Source: Phymorhynchus buccinoides
Taxonomy: Eukaryota; Mollusca; Gastropoda; Neogastropoda; Raphitomidae
Reading direction: 5' to 3'
Length of the DNA: 64,000 nucleotides
NCBI GenBank assembly: GCA_017654935.2
Contig: CM065703.1
Span: forward strand, 37,711,278 to 37,775,277
Of this stretch, positions 8,526-16,207 are shown in pieces. Under the pieces are notes generated by a model. The model was given only the letters and a program-made list of their open reading frames with translations. It was not told where the DNA came from and did no database searches. How positions within the stretch are numbered: position 1 is the stretch's first letter; every line of letters begins with the position of its first letter. The translations under genes and the position numbers were made by a program.

Positions 8526-11477
8526 CATGTGCCTATGCACTTAGCACACGTTAAACCCAGTGGCAACAAAAAAGTTGTCATTTGGTCAAAATTAACACGC
8601 CCCCCACCCCCCCTTTTCTTCCTCATGAGTCACACTAAAAAAAAAAACCCCAAAAAACTTTTTAAATGGGTGGCGCGCCTCTGGCTGCGACGCTCTCTCC
8701 AGGTGGGAGCAACCCGAATTTCACAGAGATGCCTCTGTGACTATAAAAGTACCTAATAATACCTAATAGCCGTAATGTGTAATGTGATGCCCAGGAATTA
8801 CGAGCACATCGTGAAGACCATTCAAAATCTATTGGATAATTTCAGACAGGAGTGCGTGTGTTTAAATCAAATAGTGAATGGTAGCAAGTTAACCCTTTCA
8901 ACGCTAGCCATTCCTTAGCCAAAATTTACCATTAAACTTATCTGGGTAGAGAAAATATTTCGTCTGGAATACTGGGGATTCCTCTGTGACATGCTTAAAA
9001 TAGGGCCTGTCCTTACCTTCCAGAATTAAAAACATAAGGTCACTGGATACCGGACCCTCATTTGATGCCTTTTAGTGACATGGGTGTTAAATCATTGTGG
9101 TGCCAAGAGGCGACAGTGGCGATGAAAGGGTTAACCGTAATGTGTAATGTGATGCCCAGGAATTATGAGCACATCGTGAAGACCCACCAGAACTCCCCCC
9201 AGCACGGTCAGAACCAGGTGTCGGATGAAGTCAAGTTCCAAGTGGTGAGTCGCTTCAGTGTGGTCCAGTCAGCGTATTCTCTTTCTTTTAATTATCCTAT
9301 GGCTAATTCATCCGCGCATTTGCAAGAGTTTAACTCACTCCTGTCGTTCCGGCCATATATGTCGGGAATTAATAGACAGTTGTGACTTTGATGCATTTGC
9401 TTAAAGGGAAGTAAATCTGTGTGCATACCATACATTGGTCACTTCTAAACTCGCTTCGCTCCCTTAGAGCTCAATTTTGCCTCTGACTTTGCTTTTGTAG
9501 TGGTTTGTTTTGGAGAAATCAATCGGTGTAGAGAGTTTTTCTATATAAAGTCTGTATATAAAAAAGTCTGATCTACCACTTCCCTATGTCTAAACCTGAA
9601 GTAAAAACCCGTAATCTTCTTCCATTTCTCCTTTTGTTTATGTATGTTTTGTTTGTGTGTATGGCTGGAGTGATTTGTGAGTTTTTTTAATAATTCAAAA
9701 TCGTTGCGATGTGAATGAGTTAACAAATCATCACTGCTGGCGTATCTGACACGTTTTAGGCTTAAGCCAGTCAGATAGTGAAAAGAAAATCGAGTTTGGG
9801 GTCCAGTTTTATTCATTTTGGGATCCCAAGTTACACAAGTTGATGATTACCGGATCTGTTTGTCGATTCAGACTGGTTCATAATCAGAAATGTGTAATTT
9901 TCATGAGGAAAATGTGTGTCTAATTTTCAAGAGGAAAACGTGTCTAATTTTCAAGAGGAAAATGTGTCTAAATTTCAAGAGGAAAACGTGTCTAATTTTC
10001 AAGAGGACTAATTTTCAAGAGGAAAACGTGTCTAATTTTCAAGAGGAAAACGTGTGTAATTTTCAAGTGGAAAATGTGTGTCTAATTTTCAAGAGGAAAA
10101 TGTGTGTCTAATTTTCAAGAGGAAAACGTGTCTAATTTTCAAGAGGAAAACATGTGTCTAATTTTCAAGAGGAAAATATGTGTGTAATTTTCAAGAGGAA
10201 ACTGTTTGTCATTTTCATGTTTCCCTCTGAACAAACACGTGCTTGTGTGTGCGTTTGTGCATGTGTGTGTGTTTCAGTTCCAGCAGATCATGGACTCGTT
10301 GTTCCAGTCGTTCAACTCGTCCATCTCGGTGGCGAACTTTGCTGAGCTGTCAGCCTGCGTGTTCAGCTGGCTGGAAGAGCACTGCAAGCCTCAGGTGTGT
10401 GTGTGTGTGTGTATCTGTGTGAGCCTGTGTCTGTGTGTGTGCATGACTGTGTGTGTCTCTAACTTTGCTGAGCTGTCAGCCTGCGTTTTTAGCTGGCTTG
10501 AAGAGCACTGCAAGCCTCAGGTGTGTGTCTGTATGGGTGTGTGTATGACTGTGTGTGTGTATGACTGTGTGTGTCTCTAACTTTGCTGAGCTGTCAGCCT
10601 GCATCTTCAGCTGGCTGGAAGAGCACTGCAAGCCTCAGGTGTGTGTGTGTGTGTGCGTGTGACAGGTGTATGTATGTGTCTCTAACTTTGCTGAGCTGTC
10701 AGCCTGCATTTTCAGCTGGCTGGAAGAGCACTGCAAGCCTCAGGTGTGTGTGTATCTGTGTGTGCGTGTGACAGGTGTGTGTATGTGTGTCTAACTTTGC
10801 TGAGCTGTCAGCCTGTGTCTTCAGCTGGCTGGAAGAGCACTGCAAGATTCAGGTGTCCGTGTGTGCGTGTGGCAGGTGTGGGTGTGTGTGCGTGTGACAG
10901 GTGTGTGTATGTGTGTCTAAAACTTTGCTGAGCTGTCAGCCTGCGTCTTCAGCTGGCTGGAAGAGCACTGCAAGCCTCAGGTGTGTCTGTGTGTGTGTGT
11001 GGCAGGTGTGTGTGTGTGGCAGGTGTGTGTGTGTGTGTATCTGCGTGGCAGGTGTGTCTGTGTGTGGCAGGTGTGTGTGTGTGTGTGTCTAACTTTGCTG
11101 AGCTGTCAGCCTGTGTCTTCCGCGGCTGGAAGAGCACTGCAAGCCTCAGGTGTGTGTGTGTCTGCGTGTGGCAGGTGTGTGTCTAACTTTGCTGAGCAGT
11201 CAGCCTGCAGTTAAAACCTGAAGTAAAAACCTTCTTTCATTTCTACTTTTGTTTATGTATGTTTTGTTTGTGTGCATGTCTGGAGTGATTTGTGATTTTT
11301 ATTTAATAATTCAAAATCGTTGCGATGCGAATGAGTTAAATAAAGATCGTCAATTTCTTCAACTACGGATCGTGATTTTGTTTTTCCTCCTTGCAGACTC
11401 TTCGCGAGTCGGTGATGGACATTCTTGCCCAGATGGACGGCCTTATTCCGCAGCAGCAGCCACCCAGCCTGCAGTAG
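2390..11477 (+). CDS. MLX: MLX, Max-like protein X (bHLH-zipper transcription factor), 7 coding exons
   Basis: Joined exons 2390-2525, 3689-3789, 5055-5151, 6641-6740, 9160-9244, 10278-10394 and 11397-11477 encode about 237 residues from the ATG at 2393. The basic region at about residues 59-78 (RERRREAHTVAEQKRRDAIK) has the E-box contact pattern H66, E70, R74. The helix-loop-helix spans about 79-118 and includes TIVPTCHQQD and SKAAVLQK. The leucine zipper follows at about 119-144. The C-terminal dimerisation/cytoplasmic-retention domain (about 173-237) has FQQIMDSLFQSFN and ELSACVFSWLEEHCKPQ, near-identical to vertebrate MLX. By family knowledge MLX pairs with Mondo/ChREBP and MAD proteins to bind carbohydrate-response E-boxes, and it shuttles between cytoplasm and nucleus. 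Phases agree at every junction except that the exon 2 acceptor lacks AG. GCCATGG is a good Kozak start, but it directly follows an acceptor, so an upstream exon is likely. Three splice sites sit inside tandem duplications. Confidence 0.95.
2522..2618. repeat. 32-bp x3 tandem repeat carrying the exon 1 splice donor
   Basis: The unit ACAGGTATTGGCCTCTGCAA plus 12 further bases is repeated at 2522, 2554 and 2586 with exact 32-bp spacing. Each unit contains the ACAG/GTATTG donor. The array ends at a TTAA where a MITE begins. Confidence 0.95.
2615..2666. mobile_element. TTAA MITE family A, truncated copy
   Basis: It starts TTAACCCTTTCACCGCCAGC, the terminal repeat of a family with about ten copies in the window. 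After about 50 bp it is cut by a retrotransposon tail. No right end is visible. Confidence 0.85.
2667..2880 (-). mobile_element. non-LTR retrotransposon 3' end with (CA)n spacer
   Basis: Reading the - strand, a CA/TG-rich spacer is followed by the structured tail (GCGC stem, TATATA) and an (ATT)n terminus. On the + strand it appears as AATAATAATAATAG and then TTTATATAGCGCACTCC. This is the same architecture as at 5399, 7238, 41240, 46440 and 50520. Confidence 0.75.
3212..3628. repeat. 88-bp direct duplication flanking a MITE
   Basis: TTGCCACAGCTTTTAAAACT and the following bases, down to AGTATCCTTAA, occur at 3212-3298 and again at 3541-3628. The MITE at 3294-3532 sits between them. MLX intron 1. 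Confidence 0.85.
3294..3532. mobile_element. TTAA MITE family A
   Basis: The ends are TTAACTCTTTTGCTGCCAGC and GGCGGTGAAAGGGTTAA. The interior is shared with the other family copies (AGTGACATAGGTGTTAAA and similar). It is non-autonomous, about 235 bp, and lies in MLX intron 1. Confidence 0.88.
3689..3789 (+). CDS. MLX: MLX exon 2 (basic region)
   Basis: It encodes an acidic DDDEDSD lead-in and then the DNA-binding basic region ending DAIK. The donor is AAG/GTGAAC. The upstream boundary is set by reading frame and homology. The bases before it are TTTTTGCA and not the expected TTTTTGCAG, so the canonical acceptor is missing. Confidence 0.88.
3900..4640. repeat. composite repeat around a nested MITE (intron 2)
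   Basis: Degenerate units of the type GTGCCCCCATCTCTATGT and ACACATAGAGAC lie at both ends (3915-4060 and 4505-4615) in inverted relation. Between them is an element with ends GGGCCAGCC...GGCTGGCCC (about 4069-4502), also found at 34930-35150. A GGGCTCCCA MITE has inserted into it. Confidence 0.7.
4219..4436. mobile_element. MITE, GGGCTCCCA-ended family (copy 2), 6-bp flanking repeat
   Basis: It begins CAGGGCTCCCAGGGACC and ends ATTGGGAGCCCAG. ATTCAT stands immediately on both sides (4213-4218 and 4437-4442), so I read a 6-bp target-site duplication. It is nested in the GGGCCAGCC element. Confidence 0.88.
4626..5040 (-). mobile_element. tRNA-headed SINE, full-length copy
   Basis: On the - strand a tRNA-like head with an A-box-like TGGCACAGAGG and a B-box-like GAGTTCGAACC is followed by a conserved core (TTTCGGATGAGACGATAAAC) and a tail with TGGCGCGCCA. 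The same body without the head is at 8462-8762. It ends about 15 bp from MLX exon 3. Confidence 0.85.
5055..5151 (+). CDS. MLX: MLX exon 3 (loop and helix 2)
   Basis: It encodes KGYDELMTIVPTCHQQDT and SQKMSKAAVLQK, the conserved loop/helix-2 of MLX. Acceptor GTGTGCAG, donor T/GTGAGA (phase 1). Confidence 0.97.
5354..6308. mobile_element. TIR element TGTGACCCAGCACCACGAAA, interrupted
   Basis: Left end TGTGACCCAGCACCACGAAA; right end TTTCGTGGTCCTGGGTCACA. An intact 600-bp relative is at 60746-61344. Most of the interior is a retrotransposon fragment inserted on the - strand. MLX intron 3. Confidence 0.88.
5399..6150 (-). mobile_element. non-LTR retrotransposon 3' fragment (reverse transcriptase C-terminus)
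   Basis: On the - strand 6149-5763 encodes the C-terminal signature of CR1/L2-like ORF2 (KTKTYGERSFSFRAPATWN, LPLSLRHS, FKTNLKTHLF). After it come a TG-rich spacer, a structured tail and (ATT)n at 5399-5416. It is 5'-truncated and dead. Confidence 0.88.
6641..6740 (+). CDS. MLX: MLX exon 4 (leucine zipper)
   Basis: It encodes IDYMQFLTQQKKKQEDELD and then a heptad zipper to KIMKA. Acceptor TTCCTTTCAG; donor GC/GTGAGT in phase 2. Confidence 0.97.
6901..7146. mobile_element. TTAA MITE family A
   Basis: Starts ACCCTTTCATCGCTAACC and ends GATGAAAGGGTTAA. The left TTAA has decayed to AAAA. MLX intron 4. Confidence 0.9.
7238..7392 (-). mobile_element. short non-LTR 3' tail with (CA)n
   Basis: AATAATAACATTACATTTAT then GTAGTGCTTTACCTCAAATG then a CA-rich spacer. 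This is the reverse of the structured 3' ends at 50520-50604. Confidence 0.7.
7524..7845 (+). repeat. dispersed repeat R (copy 1)
   Basis: Shares CCTTCTGGAAGTTCTGTGCT, CTGCCTTTTCCCTTTGC and CATTCTCCTGCCTTTT with segments near 11665-12236, 13860-14230 and 21255-21545. The end TGTCTGAGCGAACGAAGAAG is complementary to the start of the 11665 copy. The class is not recognised. Confidence 0.8.
8110..8337. mobile_element. TTAA MITE family B
   Basis: Ends TTAACCCTTTGACTGCCA and GGTGGCAGCCAAGGGGTTAA. The interior contains TGATGACATCATCAGTGATG. A second, inverted copy is at 57914-58155. Confidence 0.88.
8462..8762 (+). mobile_element. SINE body, head-less copy
   Basis: Matches the body of the 4626-5040 SINE (TTTCGGATGAGACGATAAAC, TTAGCACACGTTAA, CACAGAGATGCCTC, CCTAATA). 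The tRNA-like head is missing, as expected for 5' truncation. Confidence 0.85.
8889..9134. mobile_element. TTAA MITE family A
   Basis: TTAACCCTTTCAACGCTAGC to GGCGATGAAAGGGTTAA with an intact TTAA on both sides. It lies between two of the exon-5 repeat units. Confidence 0.93.
9160..9244 (+). CDS. MLX: MLX exon 5
   Basis: Encodes NYEHIVKTHQNSPQHG and QVSDEVKFQV, matching the conserved region between zipper and C-terminal domain. Acceptor GATGCCCAG, donor GTG/GTGAGT. Chosen over the upstream look-alikes because only this copy has the complete conserved segment and donor. Confidence 0.95.
9330..9723. mobile_element. TTAA MITE family C
   Basis: TTAACTCACTCCTGTCG at the left and GCGATGTGAATGAGTTAA at the right, 394 bp. 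Diverged or partial copies are at 11213-11340, 17306-17787, 33285-33335 and 51343-51495. Confidence 0.88.
9888..10212. repeat. 24-26 bp minisatellite
   Basis: About 13 units of AATTTTCAAGAGGAAAACGT plus GTCT, some with an extra GT pair. It lies in MLX intron 5, about 70 bp before exon 6. Confidence 0.95.
10278..10394 (+). CDS. MLX: MLX exon 6 (C-terminal domain)
   Basis: Encodes FQQIMDSLFQSFN then ANFAELSACVFSWLEEHC and KPQ. Acceptor GTGTTTCAG, donor CAG/GTGTGT. The final 60 nt are the source of a tandem array that continues downstream. Confidence 0.96.
10335..11212 (+). repeat. tandem array of MLX exon 6 3' half plus splice donor
   Basis: The last 60 nt of exon 6 (starting AACTTTGCTGAGCTGTCAGC) recur at 10461, 10579, 10684, 10793, 10921 and 11091, with a truncated copy at 11185-11209. 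Spacing is 94-170 bp, with TG-rich DNA between. Each full copy ends CAG/GTGT, so seven equivalent donors exist in a row. The copy at 11091 has lost a base and is frameshifted. The copies at 10461-10520 and most others still encode the intact domain end. Confidence 0.97.
11213..11340. mobile_element. TTAA MITE family C, fragment
   Basis: CTGAAGTAAAAACC to CGTTGCGATGCGAATGAGTTAA, the right part of family C. It abuts the truncated exon 6 copy. Confidence 0.8.
11397..11477 (+). CDS. MLX: MLX exon 7 (terminal)
   Basis: Encodes TLRESVMDILAQMDGL, then a short Gln/Pro tail and a TAG stop at 11475-11477. The acceptor is CTCCTTGCAG. The TLRE start after KPQ matches the vertebrate junction. Confidence 0.95.
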   Translation, partial: TLRESVMDILAQMDGLIPQQQPPSLQ

Positions 11478-11664
11478 TGGAGAGGGAGAGGGGGGGGGGG
11501 ACCTCCTCTTGCCCCTTCGCACAACGTCTGCTGCCTTTCTGTGGAAACCAGGGCCTGTGCTCTTCAATGCAGTGGAACCTCCCTTATAAGACCTTCAAAA
11601 ATCATCCAAAATGAGGTTTTATAAGGGAGGGGTCTTATAAGGGAGGTCATTTCTTTTTCTTCTT

Positions 11665-12236
11665 TCTTCATTGTTCGCTCAGACAGTTTCCTGTCAATAA
11701 TGAGCGTAGATGCGTCATGCTGTCGTTATGCGCCTAACTAAGACAGTGATCGCGTTTACTGGTATTTATCAGTAAAATACTGATTGCAAAACCAAAATAC
11801 TGAAAGAAAATTGACCTGTCAGTCACAGGGACTGATACATTTTTGCTAGGACTGATAAATTGTTTAACAGAGGCTTTGATATTGTGGTTTTCACTGGTTT
11901 TTGTTTCTCTGGGCCTGGTTTTGACACCGGTTGTTGGGGAGCATTGTCACTGATGGGACTGGTTTTCAACATTCCTAGCGCGATCACTGTAGTAAGAAAT
12001 AGTTAGGCCCAGCATGTCCGACTTCGGCTCAAGAAATCTTTTATAGAAAAAAGGCAGGAGAATGGACCAGTAAGACAGAAAGATAGCAGATGAGAGTAAG
12101 CAAAGGGAAAAGGCAGAGTCAAAGAGAGCGATGGATTAAAGGAAGTTACAAGCACAAAACTTCCACAAGGTGGGGGAACTATTTGTACGAAAGACCCCCC
12201 GGTATCCCCACGGGGGGGGGGGGGGGGGGCTGTGCT
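11665..12236 (-). repeat. dispersed repeat R (copy 2, inverted)
   Basis: Starts TTCGCTCAGACAGTTTCCTG and contains AGGCAGGAGAATGGACCAGT and AAAGGGAAAAGGCAGAG, the reverse of 7524-7845. About 230 bp of unrelated sequence separate the two recognisable ends. It finishes in a 17-18 base G run. Confidence 0.78.
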
Positions 12237-12354
12237 CTTCAATATATATAGGCCGACTGTAGCAAGAAGTCGAGGGTTTTAGCTAAGGCTGCTAGGTACT
12301 TCATTCTTCTTGGGTAAAAGTCAGTAGGTAATACAGTGGAACCTCCCCCGAAGA

Positions 12355-12510
12355 TGGAGTGTGGCTGCCCACGTGGCGGGGTAATCAAAAACGGTCACAC
12401 ATGTAATATTCTCATCCATAGCTGATGCATTTGTACCTTAGTGTTCAAGTGCTTCTTGTTGTTGGGATGATCCCTGGAGTCTTTTAGCCAGGGTAAGCCA
12501 ACCAACCAAC
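12355..12510. repeat. dispersed repeat H (copy 1)
   Basis: GTGGCTGCCCACGTGGC...GTCTTTTAGCCAGGGTA matches 31690-31835 over about 145 bp in the same orientation. Confidence 0.85.
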
Positions 12511-12557
12511 CACAGTGGAACCTCCCTTATAAGACCTTAAAAAAATCATCGAAAAAT

Positions 12558-12712
12558 TAGGTCTTGAATGAAAATCCGTTTAACGTCCTCCGGTCTGAAA
12601 CGGACACATATGGGACATTAGTAGATATAAAGATGGTGGGGACGATCCTGGAGGCAATGCCTGGAGGCAGTGCAACTCCAGGAAAGTCCCGAATTTCCAA
12701 CGATACAGATGT
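12558..12712. repeat. dispersed repeat G (copy 1)
   Basis: AAAATCCGTTTAACGTCCTC and AGTAGATATAAAGATGGTGG recur at 19140-19265, and inverted at 19715-19850 and 19865-19990. Confidence 0.85.
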
Positions 12713-12867
12713 ACATGTATAATTTCTTAAATGAGGTCTTACAAGGGAGGGGTCTTATAAGGGAGGTAATTTTAATACTTACAGAGAAGGGCAATGTCTC
12801 AAAGAAATAGGTCTTATGTGGGAGGGAGTCTTATAATGGGTGGTCTTATAAGGGAAGTTCCATTGTA

Positions 12868-13690
12868 TCATTCTTCTTGGGTGAAAACCAGAATGTACTA
12901 TCATTCTACTCTGGTGAAATCCAGAAGGTACTATCATTGTTCATGGGTGGAAGCCAGAAGGTACTATCATTGTTCATGGGTGGAAGCCAGAATGTACTAT
13001 CATTCGGTACTATCATTGTTCATGGGTGGAAGCCAGAAGGTACTATCATTGTTCATGGGTGGAAGCCAGAAGGTACTATCATTGTTCATGGGTGGAAGCC
13101 AGAAGGTACTATCATTGTTCATGGGTGGAAGCCAGAAGGTACTATCGTTGTTCATGGGTGGAAGCCAGAAGGTACTATCATTCTACTCTATCGTTGTTCA
13201 TGGGTGGAAGCCAGAAGGTTCTATCATTCTACTCTGGTGAAATCCAGAAGGTACTATCATTGTTCATGGGTGGAAGCCAGAAGGTACTATCATTCTTCTC
13301 TGGTGAAAACCAGAAGGTACTATCATTGTTCATGGGTGAAAGCCAGAAGGTACTATCATTCTACTCTGGTGAAAACCAGAAGGTACTATCATTGTTCATG
13401 GGTGGAAGCCAGAAGGTACTATCATTCTACTCTGGTGAAATCCAGAAGGTACTATCATTGTTCATGGGTGGAAGCCAGAAGGTACTATCATTGTTCATGG
13501 GTGGAAGCCAGAAGGTACTATCATTCTACTCTGGTGAAATCCAGAAGGTACTATCATTGTTCATGGGTAGAAGCCAGAAGGTACTATCATTGTTCATGGA
13601 TGGAAGCCAGAAGGTCCTATCATTCTACTTTGGTGAAATCCAGAATGTACTATCATTGTTCATGGGTAGAAGCCATAATATTCTATCACA
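12868..13690. repeat. 33-bp minisatellite with two alternating unit types
   Basis: About 24 units. Type 1 reads TTGTTCATGGGTGGAAGCCA plus GAAGGTACTATCA; type 2 reads TTCTACTCTGGTGAAATCCA plus the same end. Since 33 is a multiple of 3, long frames stay open (up to about 277 codons). They translate only the repeat and have no splice or start context. Confidence 0.97.
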
Positions 13691-13859
13691 AAAGGAATAG
13701 ACAAGGCTGACAGTAACTTCTGGTTTTCATCGGCAGAATTTTTAGGGAGGAAAAAACCACAAAACAATGAGACCAAGATCGTGAAATACCCAGCTGCATG
13801 TTTTGACTACAAACTGGGGCAGTGGGTGGATGCCTCGTGCCTCCATATGGGGAGCTGGA

Positions 13860-14230
13860 CGACCCCGCCCCCTCCACGAGTCTCTCCCCGTGGGAATACC
13901 GAAGGGGGGGGTGGGGGGGGGGTCCTTCGTAAAAATAGTACCCCCACCTTCTGGAAGTTCTGTGCTTGTAACTTCCTCTAATCTGCCCACTCTCTGCCTT
14001 TTCCCTTTGCTTTCTGTCATCTACTATCTGACCATTGGCCCATTCTCCTGCCTTTAAAAAAAAAAAAAAAATCTTCCAAATAATTTTTCTCCTTTGAGCT
14101 CCTCCGAGATCAGAATGTGTTGGCTGTATGTAGCGGGGAGACCAGTGAAAACTGAAAACCGGACACATGCGTACCTTACCCATTATGGCCATATGGCCTG
14201 GGAATGCAGAAGAAGAAGAAGAAGAAGACT
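13860..14230 (+). repeat. dispersed repeat R (copy 3)
   Basis: CCTTCTGGAAGTTCTGTGCT, TTTCCCTTTGCTTTCTGTC and CATTCTCCTGCCTTT as in the other copies, then TGGCCATATGGCCTGGGAAT and (GAA)n at the end. It includes G-rich runs near 13906-13922. Confidence 0.82.
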
Positions 14231-15075
14231 ACAAACTAGCCGATGTCTTAGCTTAGTTGAGTGATGATATGTGTCCACTGTGATTTATTTAAAAAAAATG
14301 CTGCTCTGAACTTGTGTAAATACGGTCGTAAGACCATCGTACATTGGTCAGACGTTGAAAAAATTGCACTAACAAAGGATACCAGAGCTCTTTATGTTTT
14401 CAGAGATCTTCAGGGATTGGTGGGTGCCTTGTTGGTTTTCGAGTTTAAGCCCTAGCATTACGGGATGTTTGCTATTATGTGAGATATAAATTATCATTGT
14501 TGATTGCCATGTTGTTAATCTTGAGTAAGTATAGAGAAAAGGAAAAACAAAATGTTTGGGTCTCGCTTGTCATGGTGAAAATGAAGAATGGGGCGAGTTT
14601 GCGTCACAATTTTGATTCTTCACGATTTGTCGGGTCATACAAACAGGTGATGGTGGTAAGTACATGGGTGCTCCTGGGAAATTAAAAAGAATCCTGCAAG
14701 CCCCGGCTGAGTGCAGGGACAGCGCCCCTCCTGGGGGTTCCGGGGGGCAATGCCCCTTGGAAGCTGAAGGGAAACGACAGTTTCCTATGTAACTGACAGG
14801 CTCTCGTAGCACTTTCACTTCTGGTTAAACTTCATGACCTCTATAACCAGCAAAATGCATCTTCTCAAATTCTCATAATCCAGCGACGCCAGCTCCAGGC
14901 AATTAAACAATCCTGAACTTCAGGACATCCTGAAAGCAGGAGCATCCATGTATGTGTTAGAATCTGTAGCTTTCCATTGTTGCTTGGAATTTGTTTTGAA
15001 AGCTTGTCCTTGCGGTGGGGGGGGGGCGAGAGATATCGTCGTCTAGTATATTGTATAGTTTTGTATTGAATTGTT
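14231..15075. other. unannotated non-coding stretch
   Basis: No conserved protein and no recognised repeat ends. A G/C-rich patch at 14695-14765 (CTGGGGGTTCCGGGGGG) looks repeat-derived, but I find no second copy in the window. Confidence 0.45.
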
Positions 15076-15079
15076 GGCA

Positions 15080-15209
15080 AATGTTAAGATCAGCTCCCTC
15101 CGATGTTCCAGGATGAAGTTGGCCAATCAACTTAACGGAAAAGGTAAATTGGAGGGAGCTGATTGGCCAACTTCACCCTGGAACAGCGGAGGGAGCCGAT
15201 CTTAACATT
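15080..15209. mobile_element. palindromic MITE D (copy 1)
   Basis: ATGTTAAGATCAGCTCCCTC at the left and GAGGGAGCCGATCTTAACAT at the right, with a largely self-complementary middle. Second copy at 24357-24492. Confidence 0.88.
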
Positions 15210-15566
15210 AGCTGAATTGTTTTGTCTTGTATTTCAGTGTACTGTTTTACCTTTATTGTCGCATCATGATTACATTTTGACAGATCCCACAAGGAGGACT
15301 TGTGTTCTGTGAAATCATGGCCAGACTTTGATCTACACAATGTATTCAATGTTTTCTGCATGACTTCTCCACTCTCTTGCCCAAAGGGACACTTTAGGAC
15401 AGCATGGGGGAAGGTCCGTAAAGACCAAACACCGACGTTCAATTCAGATTACGAGATATGTCAGTTTTATGGCAGTTGATGGTTGAACGGACTCCATTCC
15501 AATTTCCTAATTGATTTGAAATTAATGTGCGTTTGTGCTAGACAAGAGAATCCAACTGGTACTATC

Positions 15567-16066
15567 ACCATGGGTGCAAATTTCCTGGTATACAAGGATT
15601 TCCTGTTTTTGAATTTTACCAAGAAAAGGAATTTCCTTTTTTTGAATTTGTTAAGCAAGATCTTTGTCTGTCTACTGTATTTTTCAAACACTTTAAAACC
15701 CTTTCATCGCCACTGTCGCCTCTTGGCACCACAATGATTTAACACCCATGTTATTAAAAGGCATCAAATGAGGGTCTGGTATCCAGTGACCTTATGTTCT
15801 TAATTTTGGGAGGCAAGGATAGGCCCTATTGTATGCATGTCACAAAGGAATCCCCAACATTGCAGACAAAATCTGTTCTCTTACCCAGGTAAGTTTAATG
15901 GAAAGTTTTGGCAGAAAATTGGCTGGCGTTGAAAGGGTTAAATCAAGTATTTGTACATGTTTTGGAAAAAAGCAAACTAAAATACTTTCATAAAGCAATT
16001 TTTGCTTCAGCTGCAGGGGACATTACCCCTAGACCCCGGCCTTTCATTTTGTGTAGTTGCACCCTT
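15567..16066. mobile_element. repeat E with nested MITE A
   Basis: Starts ATGGGTGCAAATTTCCTGGT and ends TTTTGTGTAGTTGCACCC, inverted ends of about 10 bp. The MITE A insertion at 15693-15941 splits it. Uninterrupted copies are at 23985-24249 and 63513-63785. Confidence 0.85.
15693..15941. mobile_element. TTAA MITE family A (inverted orientation), nested
   Basis: CCCTTTCATCGCCACTGTCG to GGCTGGCGTTGAAAGGGTTAA. It sits inside repeat E at a TTTAAAA site that is empty in the 23985 copy. Confidence 0.92.
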
Positions 16067-16207
16067 GCGTCACTCTTCAAAAGTGAGAGACACTGGGTCT
16101 AGTTTTTAGTGTTCATTTACATTCTACAGATAGAAAATAATGACAGTGCTATAAAAGTGATTTTGTTTGCATGTAATCCTTGTTCACTTGGTATGTTTGA
16201 TACCAAT

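Larger units (their letters stand above)
7965..8893 (+). repeat. partial copies of MLX exon 5 acceptor region
   Basis: Three exon-5-like pieces precede the real exon: near 7972 (TACGAGCACATAATGAAAAC), 8351 (GGAATTACGAGCACATCGTG) and 8809 (same). Each sits in a unit of about 110 bp containing AATGTG and ending AGTGAATGGTAGCAAGTTAA. TTAA MITEs lie between units. The copies at 8351 and 8809 keep an AG before the exon-like start. None has the second half of exon 5. Confidence 0.85.
11570..12866. mobile_element. overlapping CAGTGGAACCTCCC elements with insertions
   Basis: CAGTGGAACCTCCCTTATAA occurs at 11570 and 12513, with a third trace at 12333. The opposite end TCTTATAAGGGAAGTTCCA closes at 12866. 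These look like TA-flanked pogo/mariner-type MITEs broken by repeat R (11665-12236) and other repeats. The region probably includes the MLX 3'UTR, but I see no convincing poly(A) site. Confidence 0.7.

Noticed and set aside
12877..13710. 277-codon open frame
   Set aside because: It is the translation of a 33-bp minisatellite, open in several frames because 33 is a multiple of 3. No conserved domain or splice context.
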